Under the pieces are notes generated by a model. It did not search any database, was not told the origin of the DNA, and saw only the letters and a list, made by a program, of their open reading frames with translations. Below are positions 37,857 through 46,974 of a stretch of DNA of 64,000 nucleotides, piece after piece. Both the position numbers and the translations under genes were made by a program. The stretch spans positions 410,646 to 474,645 of the forward strand of contig NZ_VOHA01000005.1 in NCBI RefSeq assembly GCF_007859315.1. The letters run 5' to 3'. The stretch's first letter is position 1; the number at the start of each line of letters is the position of its first letter. The stretch comes from Reyranella sp. CPCC 100927. Lineage in GTDB: Bacteria > Pseudomonadota > Alphaproteobacteria > Reyranellales > Reyranellaceae.

Positions 37857-40800
37857 GGCGGCAGGTCAGCGGCGACGGCATTGCGTCGTGGGCGCCACAG
37901 GCCACGATGCAGCGCCTCGGCGAAGCGGCGCTGCATGCCGGCCCGGGCGTCCGGGTTGTTGGCCTGCAGGAAGGCATCCACATCCGGATCGCCCAGCGTC
38001 GCGTCGTAGACGACGTCGAACTGACGATCGAACCGCGCCGACAGGGTCGCGGCACACGCAAACAGCCCGTCAACCGATCGGGCGATGTCCGCGGCACCGC
38101 GATAGCCGTGGCGCATCATGCCTGCCAACCAGCGCGGGTTGGCAAGACGGCCACGCGTCACGCGGACAATCTCCTCCGCCAGCACGCGCGCGCGCGGCAA
38201 ACCGGGCCGGCTGGTGTCGAGATGATACTGCGCTGGCGCCGCGCCGAGCCCTTCGGCCGCCGCCGCGAGGCCGCCGTGATGCGCGGCGGCTTCGCTGCCC
38301 TCCAGCAGGTCGATTTCCGCGTGGTCCTGCATGTGCACCAACACGTCGACAGTGGCCAGGCGGGCGGACAGGCCGGCGGAGTCCGCCGCGCCGTCCAGGT
38401 CCAGGCCAAAGGTGCCCGACGACGCCAGCAGGTGAGCCGTGCCCAACTGCGCGCGCTCCTGCCATAAACCTGTGTCGAGCAGCGCCGTCAGCGATGAGCC
38501 GTAGGTTCCTGCCGGTGCACCATAAATCCGCGTCGTCGCTTGCCGAAAAGCTGCGCCCTCCAAACCACCCACCGCGGCCGCCAGAGGATTGAAAGCCGGC
38601 GCCTCCGGCAGACGCGCGACCAGGCGGACCGCCTGGTCGAAGAGCGCAATCAGTTGCGGGAAGGCGTCGCGGAACAATCCGGAAATGCGTAACGTGACGT
38701 CGATTCGCGGCCGTTCCATCATCGGCGCCGGCACCACGTCGATACCACTCACGCGCCCGGATCCCGAATCCCAGACCGGGTTCACGCCCATCAGGACGAA
38801 GGCAAGCGCCAGGTCTTCCCCGCCGGTGCGCATGGCGGTGCTGCCCCAGAGATCGATCATCACCGAGCGCGGCCAAGCGCCCTGCTCCTGCAGATGACGA
38901 CGCAGCAGCTCATCCGCTGCGCGACGCGCCAGGACCAGGGCCGATCGTGTCGGCAACGCGCGCGGATCGACCGAGTAGAGATTGCGGCCTGTCGGCAGCA
39001 CATCGGCACGACCGCGTGTCGGCGCGCCAGCGGGACCGGGTGGCACGAACCGGCCATCGAGGGCATTCAGCAGTGCCCGACGTTCCGCAACCGGCGATGC
39101 ATCCAGCATGGCGGCGGCGCTTTCACCGGCCAGGGCGTTCACCATCGCACCTCGGCGCTCAGCCGGCATGGCCTCGCCGAAGACATGCAGACCGTCGCGG
39201 ATTTGCATGTCCTTCACGTCGCACAGGAAGGCATCGAGACGAGCCAGGGCATCTTCTTCCGGCATGGCGCGAGAAGCGCCACTTTCGGCCAACAGTCCGA
39301 CCTCTTCAGCACGATCCAGGATCTCACGCCGCAGCAATCCGGTACGCCGCCGATCGAGCCCATCGGCCGCGGCATACTCGTCGATCAACTGTTCCAGTTC
39401 CTTGGCTGATCCGTGGACGCCCGCGGTGCTCAAAGGCGGCGTCAGGTGACCAATGGTGACAGCACCCACCCGCCGCTTGGCCTGCGCTGCCTCGCCCGGG
39501 TTGTTGACGATGAAGGGATAGATGACGGGCACACCGTCGATCAGTGCCGCCGGGTGACACGAGTCGGACAACGCCACGGCCTTGCCGGGCAACCACTCCA
39601 ACGTGCCGTGAGTGCCCAGGTGAACGATCGCGTCAACCGCTGCATGCCGGCGCAGCCACACATAGAACGCGACATACGCGTGGCACGGCGGCACATCGGG
39701 ATTGTGATAGGCCGCTTTTCGATCACGCCCGTCGCCGCGATCCGGCTGTATGGCCACGATGATGCGTCCGAACGACAGGACCGGTAGCCGGAACATGCTG
39801 CCCACGCAGGATGCATCCGACTCCGGCGTCCCCCAGGCAGCGGCGATCGCGTCTTGGATTTCGGTGGGCAGCTCAGCCAGCAAGCCCCGATAGTCATCCA
39901 ACGACAGGATGGCGTTCTTGGTTACGGATCGCAGCGCATCCACCAGATGCCGGCCGGTCGGCAGGGTCGCTCCCGTGTCGTAACCCGCCTCGCTCAACAG
40001 CCGCAGAATGGCGGCGGTACTCTCGGGCGCATCGAGGCCCACCGCATGCGCGATCTGGCCCGGTGCGTTGGGATAGTCCGACAGCACGATGGCGACGCGC
40101 CGTTGCGAGGGCGCCGTCACGGCGAGCCGGGCCCACCCCGCCGCGCGTGCCGCCGCCAGGCGAACACCACCGTCGTCCGGTACGTGCGTGAGGGCGCGGA
40201 ATTGCAGGTCCGGGTGATCCGCCGTTTCCTGTTTGAACGAGACGACGCCTGCCAGGACACGGCCATCCAGCTCGGGCAGCACCACCTGCATGGCGAGATC
40301 GGCCTGCGACAGGCCGCGGGACGATTGCTGCCACGCCTCGCGCGTCGATCCCGACAGTACGACCTGCAGCACCGGCACGTCCGCTGCATCGAGTGGCGAT
40401 ACGTCCTGGTCCGTGCACGCCGAGAAGCCCGTCGCATTGATGACAACGCGCGCGCGGGCTTGCCGCAGTGTATGGGCGACCCAATGTGCGCAGACCGGAT
40501 CCTTGAGGCTGCTGGCATAGAGCGTCAGCACACCCAGGTGTGCCTGCTCCAGGGCATCGGCAAGCGCATGGATGGGTGCCGTGTCTCCCGCCATCAGGTG
40601 AGCGCGATAGAATACGACAACGGCGAGCGGCCGGTCGGCGTGCGCGCGACACGCAGCGGCGAAAACGCCGTGCATGGGCAATGGCTCGGCATCCCGCTCT
40701 TCACAGGAACCACGCCCGGCCAGGAACGCCATCAGGCGCAGTGCATATGCCAGGTTCTCGGGCCCGCCATGATGAAAGCAACCATGCAAGCGCGCCTGGA

Positions 40801-41200
40801 TCGGTGCAGGGACGGTCGACAGCTCGGCCAACCGCACGTCATCGCGTCCGTCGCCGGGGAGGATCGCCAAAGGGATGTCGTGCTGTCGGCAGGCTGCGGC
40901 GACCTGCTCAATGCCATAGCGCCAATATTCGATACCGCCCAGCAGCCGGACGACGACAACCCGGGCCGGCACGATCATGCGCTCGACATACAGGTCGACC
41001 GATAGCGGATGACGTAGCTGCGCCAGGTTGGCGAGGCGAAGCGATAGCAGGTCGTCGCGGGCCGATTGCCATGCCCCGGCGACAGCCAACAGGTCGCTAT
41101 CGGAGAATGACAGCAACACCATGTCGGCGGGCTTCTGGTCCAGATCAACGGCAGCCTGGTCATCATCCAGGCTGCGGCTATGGCGGACCAGGATATGCAT
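37844..41200 (-). CDS. cobN: Cobaltochelatase large subunit
   Basis: This 1118-residue H-subunit of the aerobic ATP-dependent cobaltochelatase (CobN/BchH/ChlH family) inserts Co2+ into hydrogenobyrinic acid a,c-diamide together with CobS and CobT. Characteristic stretches are AVVVFYRAHLMAGDTAPIHALADAL, VVLSGSTREAWQQSSRGLSQADLAMQVVLPELDGRV, HLGTHGTLEWLPGKAVALSD, YPFIVNNPGEAAQAKRR and the C-terminal TYGSSLTALLDTGLW with HMQDHAEIDLLEG. It is slightly shorter than the usual about 1200-1250 residues. The partner genes cobS and cobT are not in the window. It follows cobW by 3 bp. Confidence 0.95.
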   Translation of the reverse strand: MHILVRHSRSLDDDQAAVDLDQKPADMVLLSFSDSDLLAVAGAWQSARDDLLSLRLANLAQLRHPLSVDLYVERMIVPARVVVVRLLGGIEYWRYGIEQVAAACRQHDIPLAILPGDGRDDVRLAELSTVPAPIQARLHGCFHHGGPENLAYALRLMAFLAGRGSCEERDAEPLPMHGVFAAACRAHADRPLAVVVFYRAHLMAGDTAPIHALADALEQAHLGVLTLYASSLKDPVCAHWVAHTLRQARARVVINATGFSACTDQDVSPLDAADVPVLQVVLSGSTREAWQQSSRGLSQADLAMQVVLPELDGRVLAGVVSFKQETADHPDLQFRALTHVPDDGGVRLAAARAAGWARLAVTAPSQRRVAIVLSDYPNAPGQIAHAVGLDAPESTAAILRLLSEAGYDTGATLPTGRHLVDALRSVTKNAILSLDDYRGLLAELPTEIQDAIAAAWGTPESDASCVGSMFRLPVLSFGRIIVAIQPDRGDGRDRKAAYHNPDVPPCHAYVAFYVWLRRHAAVDAIVHLGTHGTLEWLPGKAVALSDSCHPAALIDGVPVIYPFIVNNPGEAAQAKRRVGAVTIGHLTPPLSTAGVHGSAKELEQLIDEYAAADGLDRRRTGLLRREILDRAEEVGLLAESGASRAMPEEDALARLDAFLCDVKDMQIRDGLHVFGEAMPAERRGAMVNALAGESAAAMLDASPVAERRALLNALDGRFVPPGPAGAPTRGRADVLPTGRNLYSVDPRALPTRSALVLARRAADELLRRHLQEQGAWPRSVMIDLWGSTAMRTGGEDLALAFVLMGVNPVWDSGSGRVSGIDVVPAPMMERPRIDVTLRISGLFRDAFPQLIALFDQAVRLVARLPEAPAFNPLAAAVGGLEGAAFRQATTRIYGAPAGTYGSSLTALLDTGLWQERAQLGTAHLLASSGTFGLDLDGAADSAGLSARLATVDVLVHMQDHAEIDLLEGSEAAAHHGGLAAAAEGLGAAPAQYHLDTSRPGLPRARVLAEEIVRVTRGRLANPRWLAGMMRHGYRGAADIARSVDGLFACAATLSARFDRQFDVVYDATLGDPDVDAFLQANNPDARAGMQRRFAEALHRGLWRPRRNAVAADLPPWQP

Positions 41201-41203
41201 CGT

Positions 41204-42256
41204 CTATCCGCGCAGCGCGTTCTCGATGCGCGCCCGGTCGAGGCCGGTCTGTCCGATCACCACGAGCGTGCTGACACGCGGCTCGCCCGTCTCCCAGGGC
41301 CGGTCGAAGTGGTGCCGAAAGCGCGCGCCGACACCCTGCAGCACCAACCGCATGGGCTTGTCCGCCACGGCGACGAACCCCTTGATCCGCAGAATCGCAT
41401 GCGCTTCGGCAACATCGCGCAGGCGCTTCACCAGCGCCTCGGGTGAGGTAACCTCGCCGAGGACCACGGCGAAGCTCTCGAAATCATCGTGTTCGTGCTC
41501 GCCGCCCTCGGCGTCATGGTGGGACGGCCGCGCGGCCAAGTCGTCTTCGGCCGCCGCGCTCAACCCCAGCAGCACCGCGGGATCAACCCTGCCCTCACGC
41601 GCCCGCAGAACCTTCACCGGTCTCGGTACAAGGCCGCCGATCGTATCGGCGAGGCCTGCGGCCGTCTCGTCGTCGACGAGATCGAGCTTGTTGAGGACGA
41701 CGAGGTCGGCCGCCATGAGCTGGTCTTCGTAGACCTCCGACAGCGGGTTGTCGTGGTCGAGCGACGGATCGGCGGCGCGTTGCCGGGCGACGGCTTCGGG
41801 ATCGTCGGCGAAGCGACCTTCGGCCACGGCGGCGCTGTCGACGACAGCAATGACACCGTCCACCGTCACGCGTGAGCGCACCGCGGGCCAGTCGAACGCC
41901 TTGATCAGCGGCTTGGGCAGCGCCAGGCCGGAGGTTTCGATCAAGATGTGCTCGGGTGGCTGCGGGCGGCGCAGCAGCGCTTCCATGGTCGGCAGAAAGT
42001 CGTCCGCCACCGTGCAGCAGATACATCCGTTGGCCAGCTCGATGATGCTTCCCTCATCGCAGCCTTCGATGCCGCAGCTCTGCAGCAGTGCGCCATCGAT
42101 CCCGACAGCACCGAATTCATTGACGATCACCGCGATCCGCCGGCCACGGGCATTCTCGAGCACGTGACGCAGCAGTGTCGTCTTGCCCGCCCCGAGAAAG
42201 CCCGTGACGATCGTGGCGGGAATCTTGCTGGCGATAACGGTGGCAGTGGCGCTCAC
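41204..42256 (-). CDS. cobW: CobW, GTP-binding metallochaperone of the COG0523 family
   Basis: This 350-residue P-loop GTPase carries the G1 motif GFLGAGKTTLL, the metal-binding CXCC motif in NGCICCTVADDFLPTM, Walker B-like HILIETSGLALPKPL, and the specificity motif NKLD in VVLNKLDLVDDE. A histidine/acid-rich linker, SHHDAEGGEHEHDD (about residues 250-265), precedes the C-terminal CobW_C domain (FESFAVVLGEV...ILRIKGFVAV). It is thought to deliver cobalt to the CobNST chelatase. Translation starts at GTG 42256 overlapping the DUF1636 stop (GTGA). The 60-codon extension of the frame lies inside that gene and is rejected. Confidence 0.93.
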   Translation of the reverse strand: MSATATVIASKIPATIVTGFLGAGKTTLLRHVLENARGRRIAVIVNEFGAVGIDGALLQSCGIEGCDEGSIIELANGCICCTVADDFLPTMEALLRRPQPPEHILIETSGLALPKPLIKAFDWPAVRSRVTVDGVIAVVDSAAVAEGRFADDPEAVARQRAADPSLDHDNPLSEVYEDQLMAADLVVLNKLDLVDDETAAGLADTIGGLVPRPVKVLRAREGRVDPAVLLGLSAAAEDDLAARPSHHDAEGGEHEHDDFESFAVVLGEVTSPEALVKRLRDVAEAHAILRIKGFVAVADKPMRLVLQGVGARFRHHFDRPWETGEPRVSTLVVIGQTGLDRARIENALRG

Positions 42257-42642
42257 GGAACGCGCTCCTGTGTACTCATCAGGTGGAGAGGAAACCGCAC
42301 GACGATGGCGGTGCGTAGCGACGCTGGGCGCGCGTCGCGGCCGACGAACCCGGTGTCGGACTTCGCGTACGCATCCGCGTACGTCACGATGTCCGCCGCG
42401 TTGTCGGGATGCAGCCCACCCAGCAGGTAGGCCCACTTGCCGGCGCCGGCGATCAATACCGTGCAGCCACGTTCACAGTTGCCGAAGCACGTCACGGGAG
42501 TCGGCTGCAAAGATGCGGTCTGCCCCAGGGCCGCCAGGCGATCACAGAGCACGCGTCCGGGCGGCGGTGATTCCGGATCGACCGGCGTCCCCGCCCGGCA
42601 CGCGATACAGACCAGCAACTGTGGCGGTTTGCGCTCGGCCAT
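42253..42642 (-). CDS. DUF1636 family protein, first gene of the riboswitch-controlled cob operon
   Basis: This 129-residue protein has two cysteine pairs: LLVCIACRAGTP near the N-terminus (Cys12, Cys15) and TPVTCFGNCERGCTVLIAG in the middle (CX3CX3C). The four-cysteine layout resembles a thioredoxin-like 2Fe-2S ferredoxin. The later WAYLLGGLHPDNAADIVTYADAYAKS is typical of DUF1636. The family is often found beside cobalamin genes, but no function is established. A cluster-carrying redox or metal role is only an inference. GGGAG precedes the ATG at 42642. It is coupled to cobW by a 4-bp overlap and lies about 130 bp behind the riboswitch. Confidence 0.85.
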   Translation of the reverse strand: MAERKPPQLLVCIACRAGTPVDPESPPPGRVLCDRLAALGQTASLQPTPVTCFGNCERGCTVLIAGAGKWAYLLGGLHPDNAADIVTYADAYAKSDTGFVGRDARPASLRTAIVVRFPLHLMSTQERVP

Positions 42643-42772
42643 GACTCCCGTGCACCGTCAAACGGTACCTGGGGTGCGGAGATTGCCCATTGTCATGGGC
42701 CGATGGCACCAGCGCGAGCACCATCGCTGCCGCCGGCGCACCCCGCTCCGGAGCCAGAAAAAACACGGTGAC

Positions 42773-42964
42773 GGCAGGTCTCCTGGCTCGCGGATCTATC
42801 GCCGTCCCGCCGCCTTCCCGGGCGTACCCAGTGGCATATCGACGAGTGGCTTTCCGCTTACAGTTGCGGGGGCAGCTGCGGCATAGGGCGTCAACCCGCA
42901 CCGCATTCCCTGTTCGCCTTCTTGCGAAGGACCGTCGCAGGGTGAGTAACCCCCGCTACGGTGC
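42773..42964 (-). promoter_or_regulatory. Cobalamin riboswitch controlling the cob biosynthesis operon
   Basis: On the minus strand the order of conserved blocks is GGTCCTTCGCAAGAAGG, AACAGGGAA, GCCCCCGCAACTGTAAGCGG, the B12 box GCCACTGGG (42829-42835 on the plus strand), CCGGGAAGGCGG, and CGCGAGCCAGGAGACCTGCC. This fills most of the 417-bp gap 42643-43059. On the transcribed strand a run of six T (42758-42763) follows the aptamer, and GACGGC/GCCGTC can pair across its 3' end. A weak attenuator is therefore possible. The remaining about 95 bp towards cobO must hold promoters for both directions, and a TTGACA lies at 42992 on the plus strand. Confidence 0.95.
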
Positions 42965-43059
42965 AAGTCAACATCGTCCGCAGCACACCGCTTGACAGCC
43001 GCGCGATTGTGCAGGACTGAACGCGCCCATTGCGACACGGAACGGATCGGTGCGAAGCC

Positions 43060-43674
43060 ATGGATCTCGACGATGCCAACGATGTAGCGCAGCACCGCTT
43101 CAAGATGGCCAAGCGCAAGGCCGTGCAGGATGCCAAGGTTGCCGGCAAGACCGTGGCGAAAGGCCTGCTGATCGTCCACACCGGTCCGGGCAAGGGCAAA
43201 TCGACAGCCGCCTTCGGGCTGGTGTTGCGCATGATCGCGCAAGATCGCCGCAGCGCCGTCGTTCAGTTCATCAAGGGTGGCTGGGACACCGGCGAGCGTC
43301 GCGTTCTGCAGCAGTTCGGTGATCTCGTGGCCTGGCACACGATGGGTGAAGGCTTCACATGGGAGACGCAGGATCGCGCCCGCGACATCGCCGCCTGCCA
43401 GCGTGCCTGGGCCGAGGCTCAGCGCCTGATGGCGGATCCCGCGCTCGCGTTGCTGGTCCTCGACGAACTCAACATCGCTTTGCGCTATGACTACCTGCCC
43501 TTGGATGATGTTATCGCGACGCTGAGCAGCCGCCGCCCGGATCTGCATGTCGTCGTTACCGGCCGCAATGCGAAGCCCGATCTCATTCAGATTGCCGATC
43601 TCGTGACTGAAATGACTCTCGTCAAGCATCACTTCCAGGCCGGCGTAAAGGCACAACCCGGCATCGAATACTGA
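43060..43674 (+). CDS. cobO: Cob(I)yrinic acid a,c-diamide adenosyltransferase (CobO/BtuR/CobA type)
   Basis: This 204-residue enzyme transfers the 5'-deoxyadenosyl group of ATP to the cobalt of reduced corrinoids. Typical parts are [49 protein letters not shown] with the P-loop [47 protein letters not shown] and the C-terminal [24 protein letters not shown]. The ATG at 43060 fits the family start; an in-frame TTG ten codons upstream is ignored. It is the first gene of the plus-strand cobO-cobQ-cobC-cobA-cobF unit, divergent from the riboswitch operon. Confidence 0.94.
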   Translation: MDLDDANDVAQHRFKMAKRKAVQDAKVAGKTVAKGLLIVHTGPGKGKSTAAFGLVLRMIAQDRRSAVVQFIKGGWDTGERRVLQQFGDLVAWHTMGEGFTWETQDRARDIAACQRAWAEAQRLMADPALALLVLDELNIALRYDYLPLDDVIATLSSRRPDLHVVVTGRNAKPDLIQIADLVTEMTLVKHHFQAGVKAQPGIEY

Positions 43675-45140
43675 TGCCAGCACGGGCGATCATGCTGCAG
43701 GGCACCGGCTCGAACGTCGGCAAATCATTGCTGGTGGCCGGGTTGGCCCGCGCCTGTCTGCGCCGCAACCTCGTGGTACGACCGTTCAAGCCTCAGAATA
43801 TGTCCAACAATGCCGCCGTAACCACCGACGGCGGTGAGATCGGCCGCGCCCAGGCTCTGCAGGCGCTGGCCGCCGGCGTCGCGCCGTCGGTTCACATGAA
43901 CCCGATACTGCTGAAACCCGAGGCTGAACGGGGATCGCAGGTCGTCGTGCAGGGGCGTGTCCATGCGCGTACCACGGCACGCGCATACCAGGCGCTGAAA
44001 CCGAGCCTGATGCCGCGGGTCCTTGAGAGCTTCCACCGCCTCGGTGACGGTGCCGACATCGTCCTGGTCGAGGGCGCGGGCAGCGCCAGCGAGATCAATC
44101 TCCGCACCCACGATATCGCCAACATGGGCTTTGCCCGCGCTGCCGATGTGCCGGTCATCGTCGTCGGCGACATCGACCGCGGCGGTGTCATTGCCAGCCT
44201 GGTGGGAACGCAGGCCGTATTGCCACCGCAGGACGCGGCCATGATCGTCGGCTTCATCGTCAACCGCATGCGCGGCGATCCATCCCTCTTCAGCGCCGGC
44301 ATGGACGCCATCGCGCAGCGAACGGGCTGGCCGGCATTGGGCCTGGTGCCGTGGTTCGAAGCCGCCGAGCGGCTGCCGGCGGAAGACTCGCAGGACCTGG
44401 TCGCGCGTCGGCACCAGCCGCAGGGCGACGGACGTGTCGTCATCGCCGTCCCCCTTCTGCCGCGCATCGCCAATTTCGATGACCTGGATCCCCTGGCCGC
44501 CGAGCCTGGCATCGACATGGTCTGCGTGCGCCCCGGGCAGGCACTGCCGGGCACTGCCGACCTGATCATTCTCCCCGGCTCGAAAGCGACGATGGCCGAT
44601 CTCGCCGCGTTGCGTGACGCTGGGTGGGATATCGACATCAAGGCGCACCGGCGACGCGGCGGTCGCGTTCTTGGCCTCTGCGGCGGCTATCAGATGCTCG
44701 GGGGCCGCATTGCCGATCCTGACGGCGTGGAAGGCACGCCCGGCAGCGTCGCCGGCCTCGGACTGCTCGACGTCGAAACCACCCTGACGGCAGACAAGCG
44801 CCTGCTCCATGTCACCGGAGAAACCATGGCGGATGGCGTGTCGTTTCGCGGGTACGAAATGCACATGGGCCGCACGACGGGCGTGGATACCGCACGCCCC
44901 TTTGTCCGGCTGATGGATGGCAGAACCGATGGTGCCACCTCTGCGGACGGGCTCGTGGCCGGCACCTACACGCACGGGTTTTTCGCCGACGATCGCCAGC
45001 GCTCGGCCTGGCTCGTGCGTCTGGGAACAGCACCGTCGACCCGCAACCACGGCCTCGAAATCGAGGCCACTCTCGATCGCCTGGCCACACATCTGGAAAC
45101 GCATGTCGACGTCGACCGGCTGCTTCACCTGGCACGATGA
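43674..45140 (+). CDS. cobQ: Cobyric acid synthase
   Basis: This 488-residue enzyme amidates carboxylates b, d, e and g of adenosylcobyrinic acid a,c-diamide using glutamine and ATP. The N-terminal domain shows [64 protein letters not shown] and [19 protein letters not shown]. The C-terminal amidotransferase domain shows [13 protein letters not shown], nucleophile Cys in [24 protein letters not shown] and GTYTHGFF. Its start overlaps the last base of the cobO stop (TGATG). Length is full. Confidence 0.96.
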   Translation: MPARAIMLQGTGSNVGKSLLVAGLARACLRRNLVVRPFKPQNMSNNAAVTTDGGEIGRAQALQALAAGVAPSVHMNPILLKPEAERGSQVVVQGRVHARTTARAYQALKPSLMPRVLESFHRLGDGADIVLVEGAGSASEINLRTHDIANMGFARAADVPVIVVGDIDRGGVIASLVGTQAVLPPQDAAMIVGFIVNRMRGDPSLFSAGMDAIAQRTGWPALGLVPWFEAAERLPAEDSQDLVARRHQPQGDGRVVIAVPLLPRIANFDDLDPLAAEPGIDMVCVRPGQALPGTADLIILPGSKATMADLAALRDAGWDIDIKAHRRRGGRVLGLCGGYQMLGGRIADPDGVEGTPGSVAGLGLLDVETTLTADKRLLHVTGETMADGVSFRGYEMHMGRTTGVDTARPFVRLMDGRTDGATSADGLVAGTYTHGFFADDRQRSAWLVRLGTAPSTRNHGLEIEATLDRLATHLETHVDVDRLLHLAR

Positions 45141-46174
45141 GCCAACCGATGACCATCACCTCATCCTACGCGGCGAACGCCCTGCACGGCGGCCGCATAC
45201 AGGCCGCGCGGCGCGCGTTTCCGTCCGCGCCGGAACCGTTCGTTGATCTGTCGACCGGTATCAATCCCGTCCCCTACCCGCTGCCCTCCATTCCGATCGA
45301 CGCCTTCGCCCGTCTGCCGGAACCCGAATCGCTGGACACCCTTCTGGCTGCGGCGGCACAGGCCTACGACGTTGCGTCGACCGACATGGTGGTCGCCGCG
45401 CCGGGCACGCAGATTCTGATCAATCTGCTGCCGCTCCTGTTTCGTGCGACCACTGTCGCCGTCCTGTCGCCGACCTACAACGAGCACGCAGCGTGCTGGC
45501 GTGCCGGGGGCGCCCAGGTACACGAGGCCAGCGACCTCGCCGACATTGGCCGGGCCGAGATCGTCGTGCTCTGTAACCCGAACAACCCGGATGGCCGCCG
45601 CTACGATCGCGGTGCCGTGCAGGGCTTGCTGGCGCACCAGGCGGCGCATGATGGCTGGGTCGTGATTGACGAAGCCTTTGCCGACCTGGAGGACGCCGCG
45701 CTGGGCGCCGCGTCCCTGCTGCCGCATCCGCGGCTCCTGATCCTGCGTTCGTTCGGCAAGACCTACGGCCTTGCCGGAGTCCGGTTGGGTTTCCTCCTCG
45801 CTGCTGCCGCCCATGCCGAACGGGTCCGCCAGGCGTTAGGGCCCTGGGCCGTATCAGGTCCTGCCATCACCGTCGGCGCGGCTGCATTACAGGACTCCGC
45901 GTGGCGCGCACGGACCCGACGGCATCTGGCCGACAGCACATCCCGCCTGGATGCGCTTCTGACCCAGGCTGGCTTGCGCATCATCGGCGGCACGCATCTG
46001 TTCAGGCTGGCGGAGCACCCTGACGCACCGGCCCTTTATCGCGCGCTGGGCCAGGCCGGGATTCTGGTGCGCCCGTTTTCGGACCATCCATCGTGGCTGC
46101 GCTTCGGCCTGCCTGGACACCCCACCGCATGGGACCGGTTGGCGGATGTGCTCAAAGCGATCTCCGAACGATGA
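45137..46174 (+). CDS. cobC: Threonine-phosphate decarboxylase (PLP aminotransferase fold)
   Basis: This 345-residue fold-type I PLP enzyme of the HisC-like group supplies (R)-1-amino-2-propanol O-2-phosphate from L-threonine phosphate for the nucleotide loop. It has the N-terminal [95 protein letters not shown], the PLP lysine in [16 protein letters not shown] and [16 protein letters not shown]. The name follows the Pseudomonas denitrificans nomenclature (enterobacterial CobD). The ATG overlaps the cobQ stop (ATGA). Confidence 0.92.
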   Translation: MSQPMTITSSYAANALHGGRIQAARRAFPSAPEPFVDLSTGINPVPYPLPSIPIDAFARLPEPESLDTLLAAAAQAYDVASTDMVVAAPGTQILINLLPLLFRATTVAVLSPTYNEHAACWRAGGAQVHEASDLADIGRAEIVVLCNPNNPDGRRYDRGAVQGLLAHQAAHDGWVVIDEAFADLEDAALGAASLLPHPRLLILRSFGKTYGLAGVRLGFLLAAAAHAERVRQALGPWAVSGPAITVGAAALQDSAWRARTRRHLADSTSRLDALLTQAGLRIIGGTHLFRLAEHPDAPALYRALGQAGILVRPFSDHPSWLRFGLPGHPTAWDRLADVLKAISER

Positions 46175-46974
46175 GCTGGAACAGTCAACTGCCGGCAGCC
46201 GCCGGTCATGAATGGCCTGAACTGATGCCGGGCTGGGTGTGGCTCGCCGGCGCCGGGCCGGGCGACCCGGGTCTGGTGACGCTGCACACCTGGTCAGCAC
46301 TGCAACAGGCAGATGTCATTGTCCACGATGCACTGGTCGATACCCGCATTCTCCAGTGGGCCCGAGGCGATGCGTCCATTGAGTTCGTGGGCAAACGCGC
46401 CGGGCAGCCGTCGCCGACGCAGGCCACGGTGTCGCAACTGTTGGTCCGCCTTGCCCGCGAGAACCGCCGTGTGTTGCGGCTCAAGGGCGGTGATCCTTTC
46501 GTCTTCGGCCGCGGCGGCGAGGAAGCTCAGGATTTGCTGCGCGCCGGTGTCCCGTTTCGGGTGCTGCCGGGTGTGACGGCCGGCATCGCCGGTCTGGCCT
46601 ATGCCGGCATCGCGGTAACCCATCGCGACACCAATCATGCCGTGACGTTCCTGACAGGCCACGACCGGTCCGGCGACGTGCCGACCGGCATCGACTGGCC
46701 GGCGGTGGCACGCAGTTCACCCGTGATCGTGCTTTACATGGCGCTGCGGCATCTGCGGGAGATCCGCCAGCACCTGATCGCCGCCGGACGGCCCAGCGAT
46801 GAGCCGGTCTCCATCATCTGCCGTGCCACCTTGGCGGACCAGCGCATCATCGAGACGACGTTGGGAAGCATGGGTGACGCCAGCATCCACGACGCGACCA
46901 TGGCTCCAGCGGTCGTTTGCGTCGGTGAAGTCGTACGCCTGCCATCGATGCCGGAGTGGACGCCTGTGTCATGA
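46171..46974 (+). CDS. cobA: Uroporphyrinogen-III C-methyltransferase (SUMT)
   Basis: This 267-residue SAM-dependent enzyme methylates uroporphyrinogen III at C2 and C7 to give precorrin-2, the entry step of the corrin branch. It contains VWLAGAGPGDPGLVTLHTWSALQQADVIVHDALVD, VGKRAGQPSPTQATVSQLLV, VLRLKGGDPFVFGRGGEEAQ, PFRVLPGVTAGIAGLAYAGIAVTHRD, FLTGHDRSGD and VLYMALRHLREI. There is no fused CysG-like oxidase/ferrochelatase domain. The ATG at 46171 overlaps the cobC stop (ATGA), and cobF overlaps its end in the same way. Confidence 0.95.
   Translation: MSWNSQLPAAAGHEWPELMPGWVWLAGAGPGDPGLVTLHTWSALQQADVIVHDALVDTRILQWARGDASIEFVGKRAGQPSPTQATVSQLLVRLARENRRVLRLKGGDPFVFGRGGEEAQDLLRAGVPFRVLPGVTAGIAGLAYAGIAVTHRDTNHAVTFLTGHDRSGDVPTGIDWPAVARSSPVIVLYMALRHLREIRQHLIAAGRPSDEPVSIICRATLADQRIIETTLGSMGDASIHDATMAPAVVCVGEVVRLPSMPEWTPVS

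Noticed and set aside
42992..42997. TTGACA on the plus strand before cobO as a -35 box
   Set aside because: No convincing -10 sequence stands 16-18 bp downstream, so it is mentioned only in the riboswitch entry.
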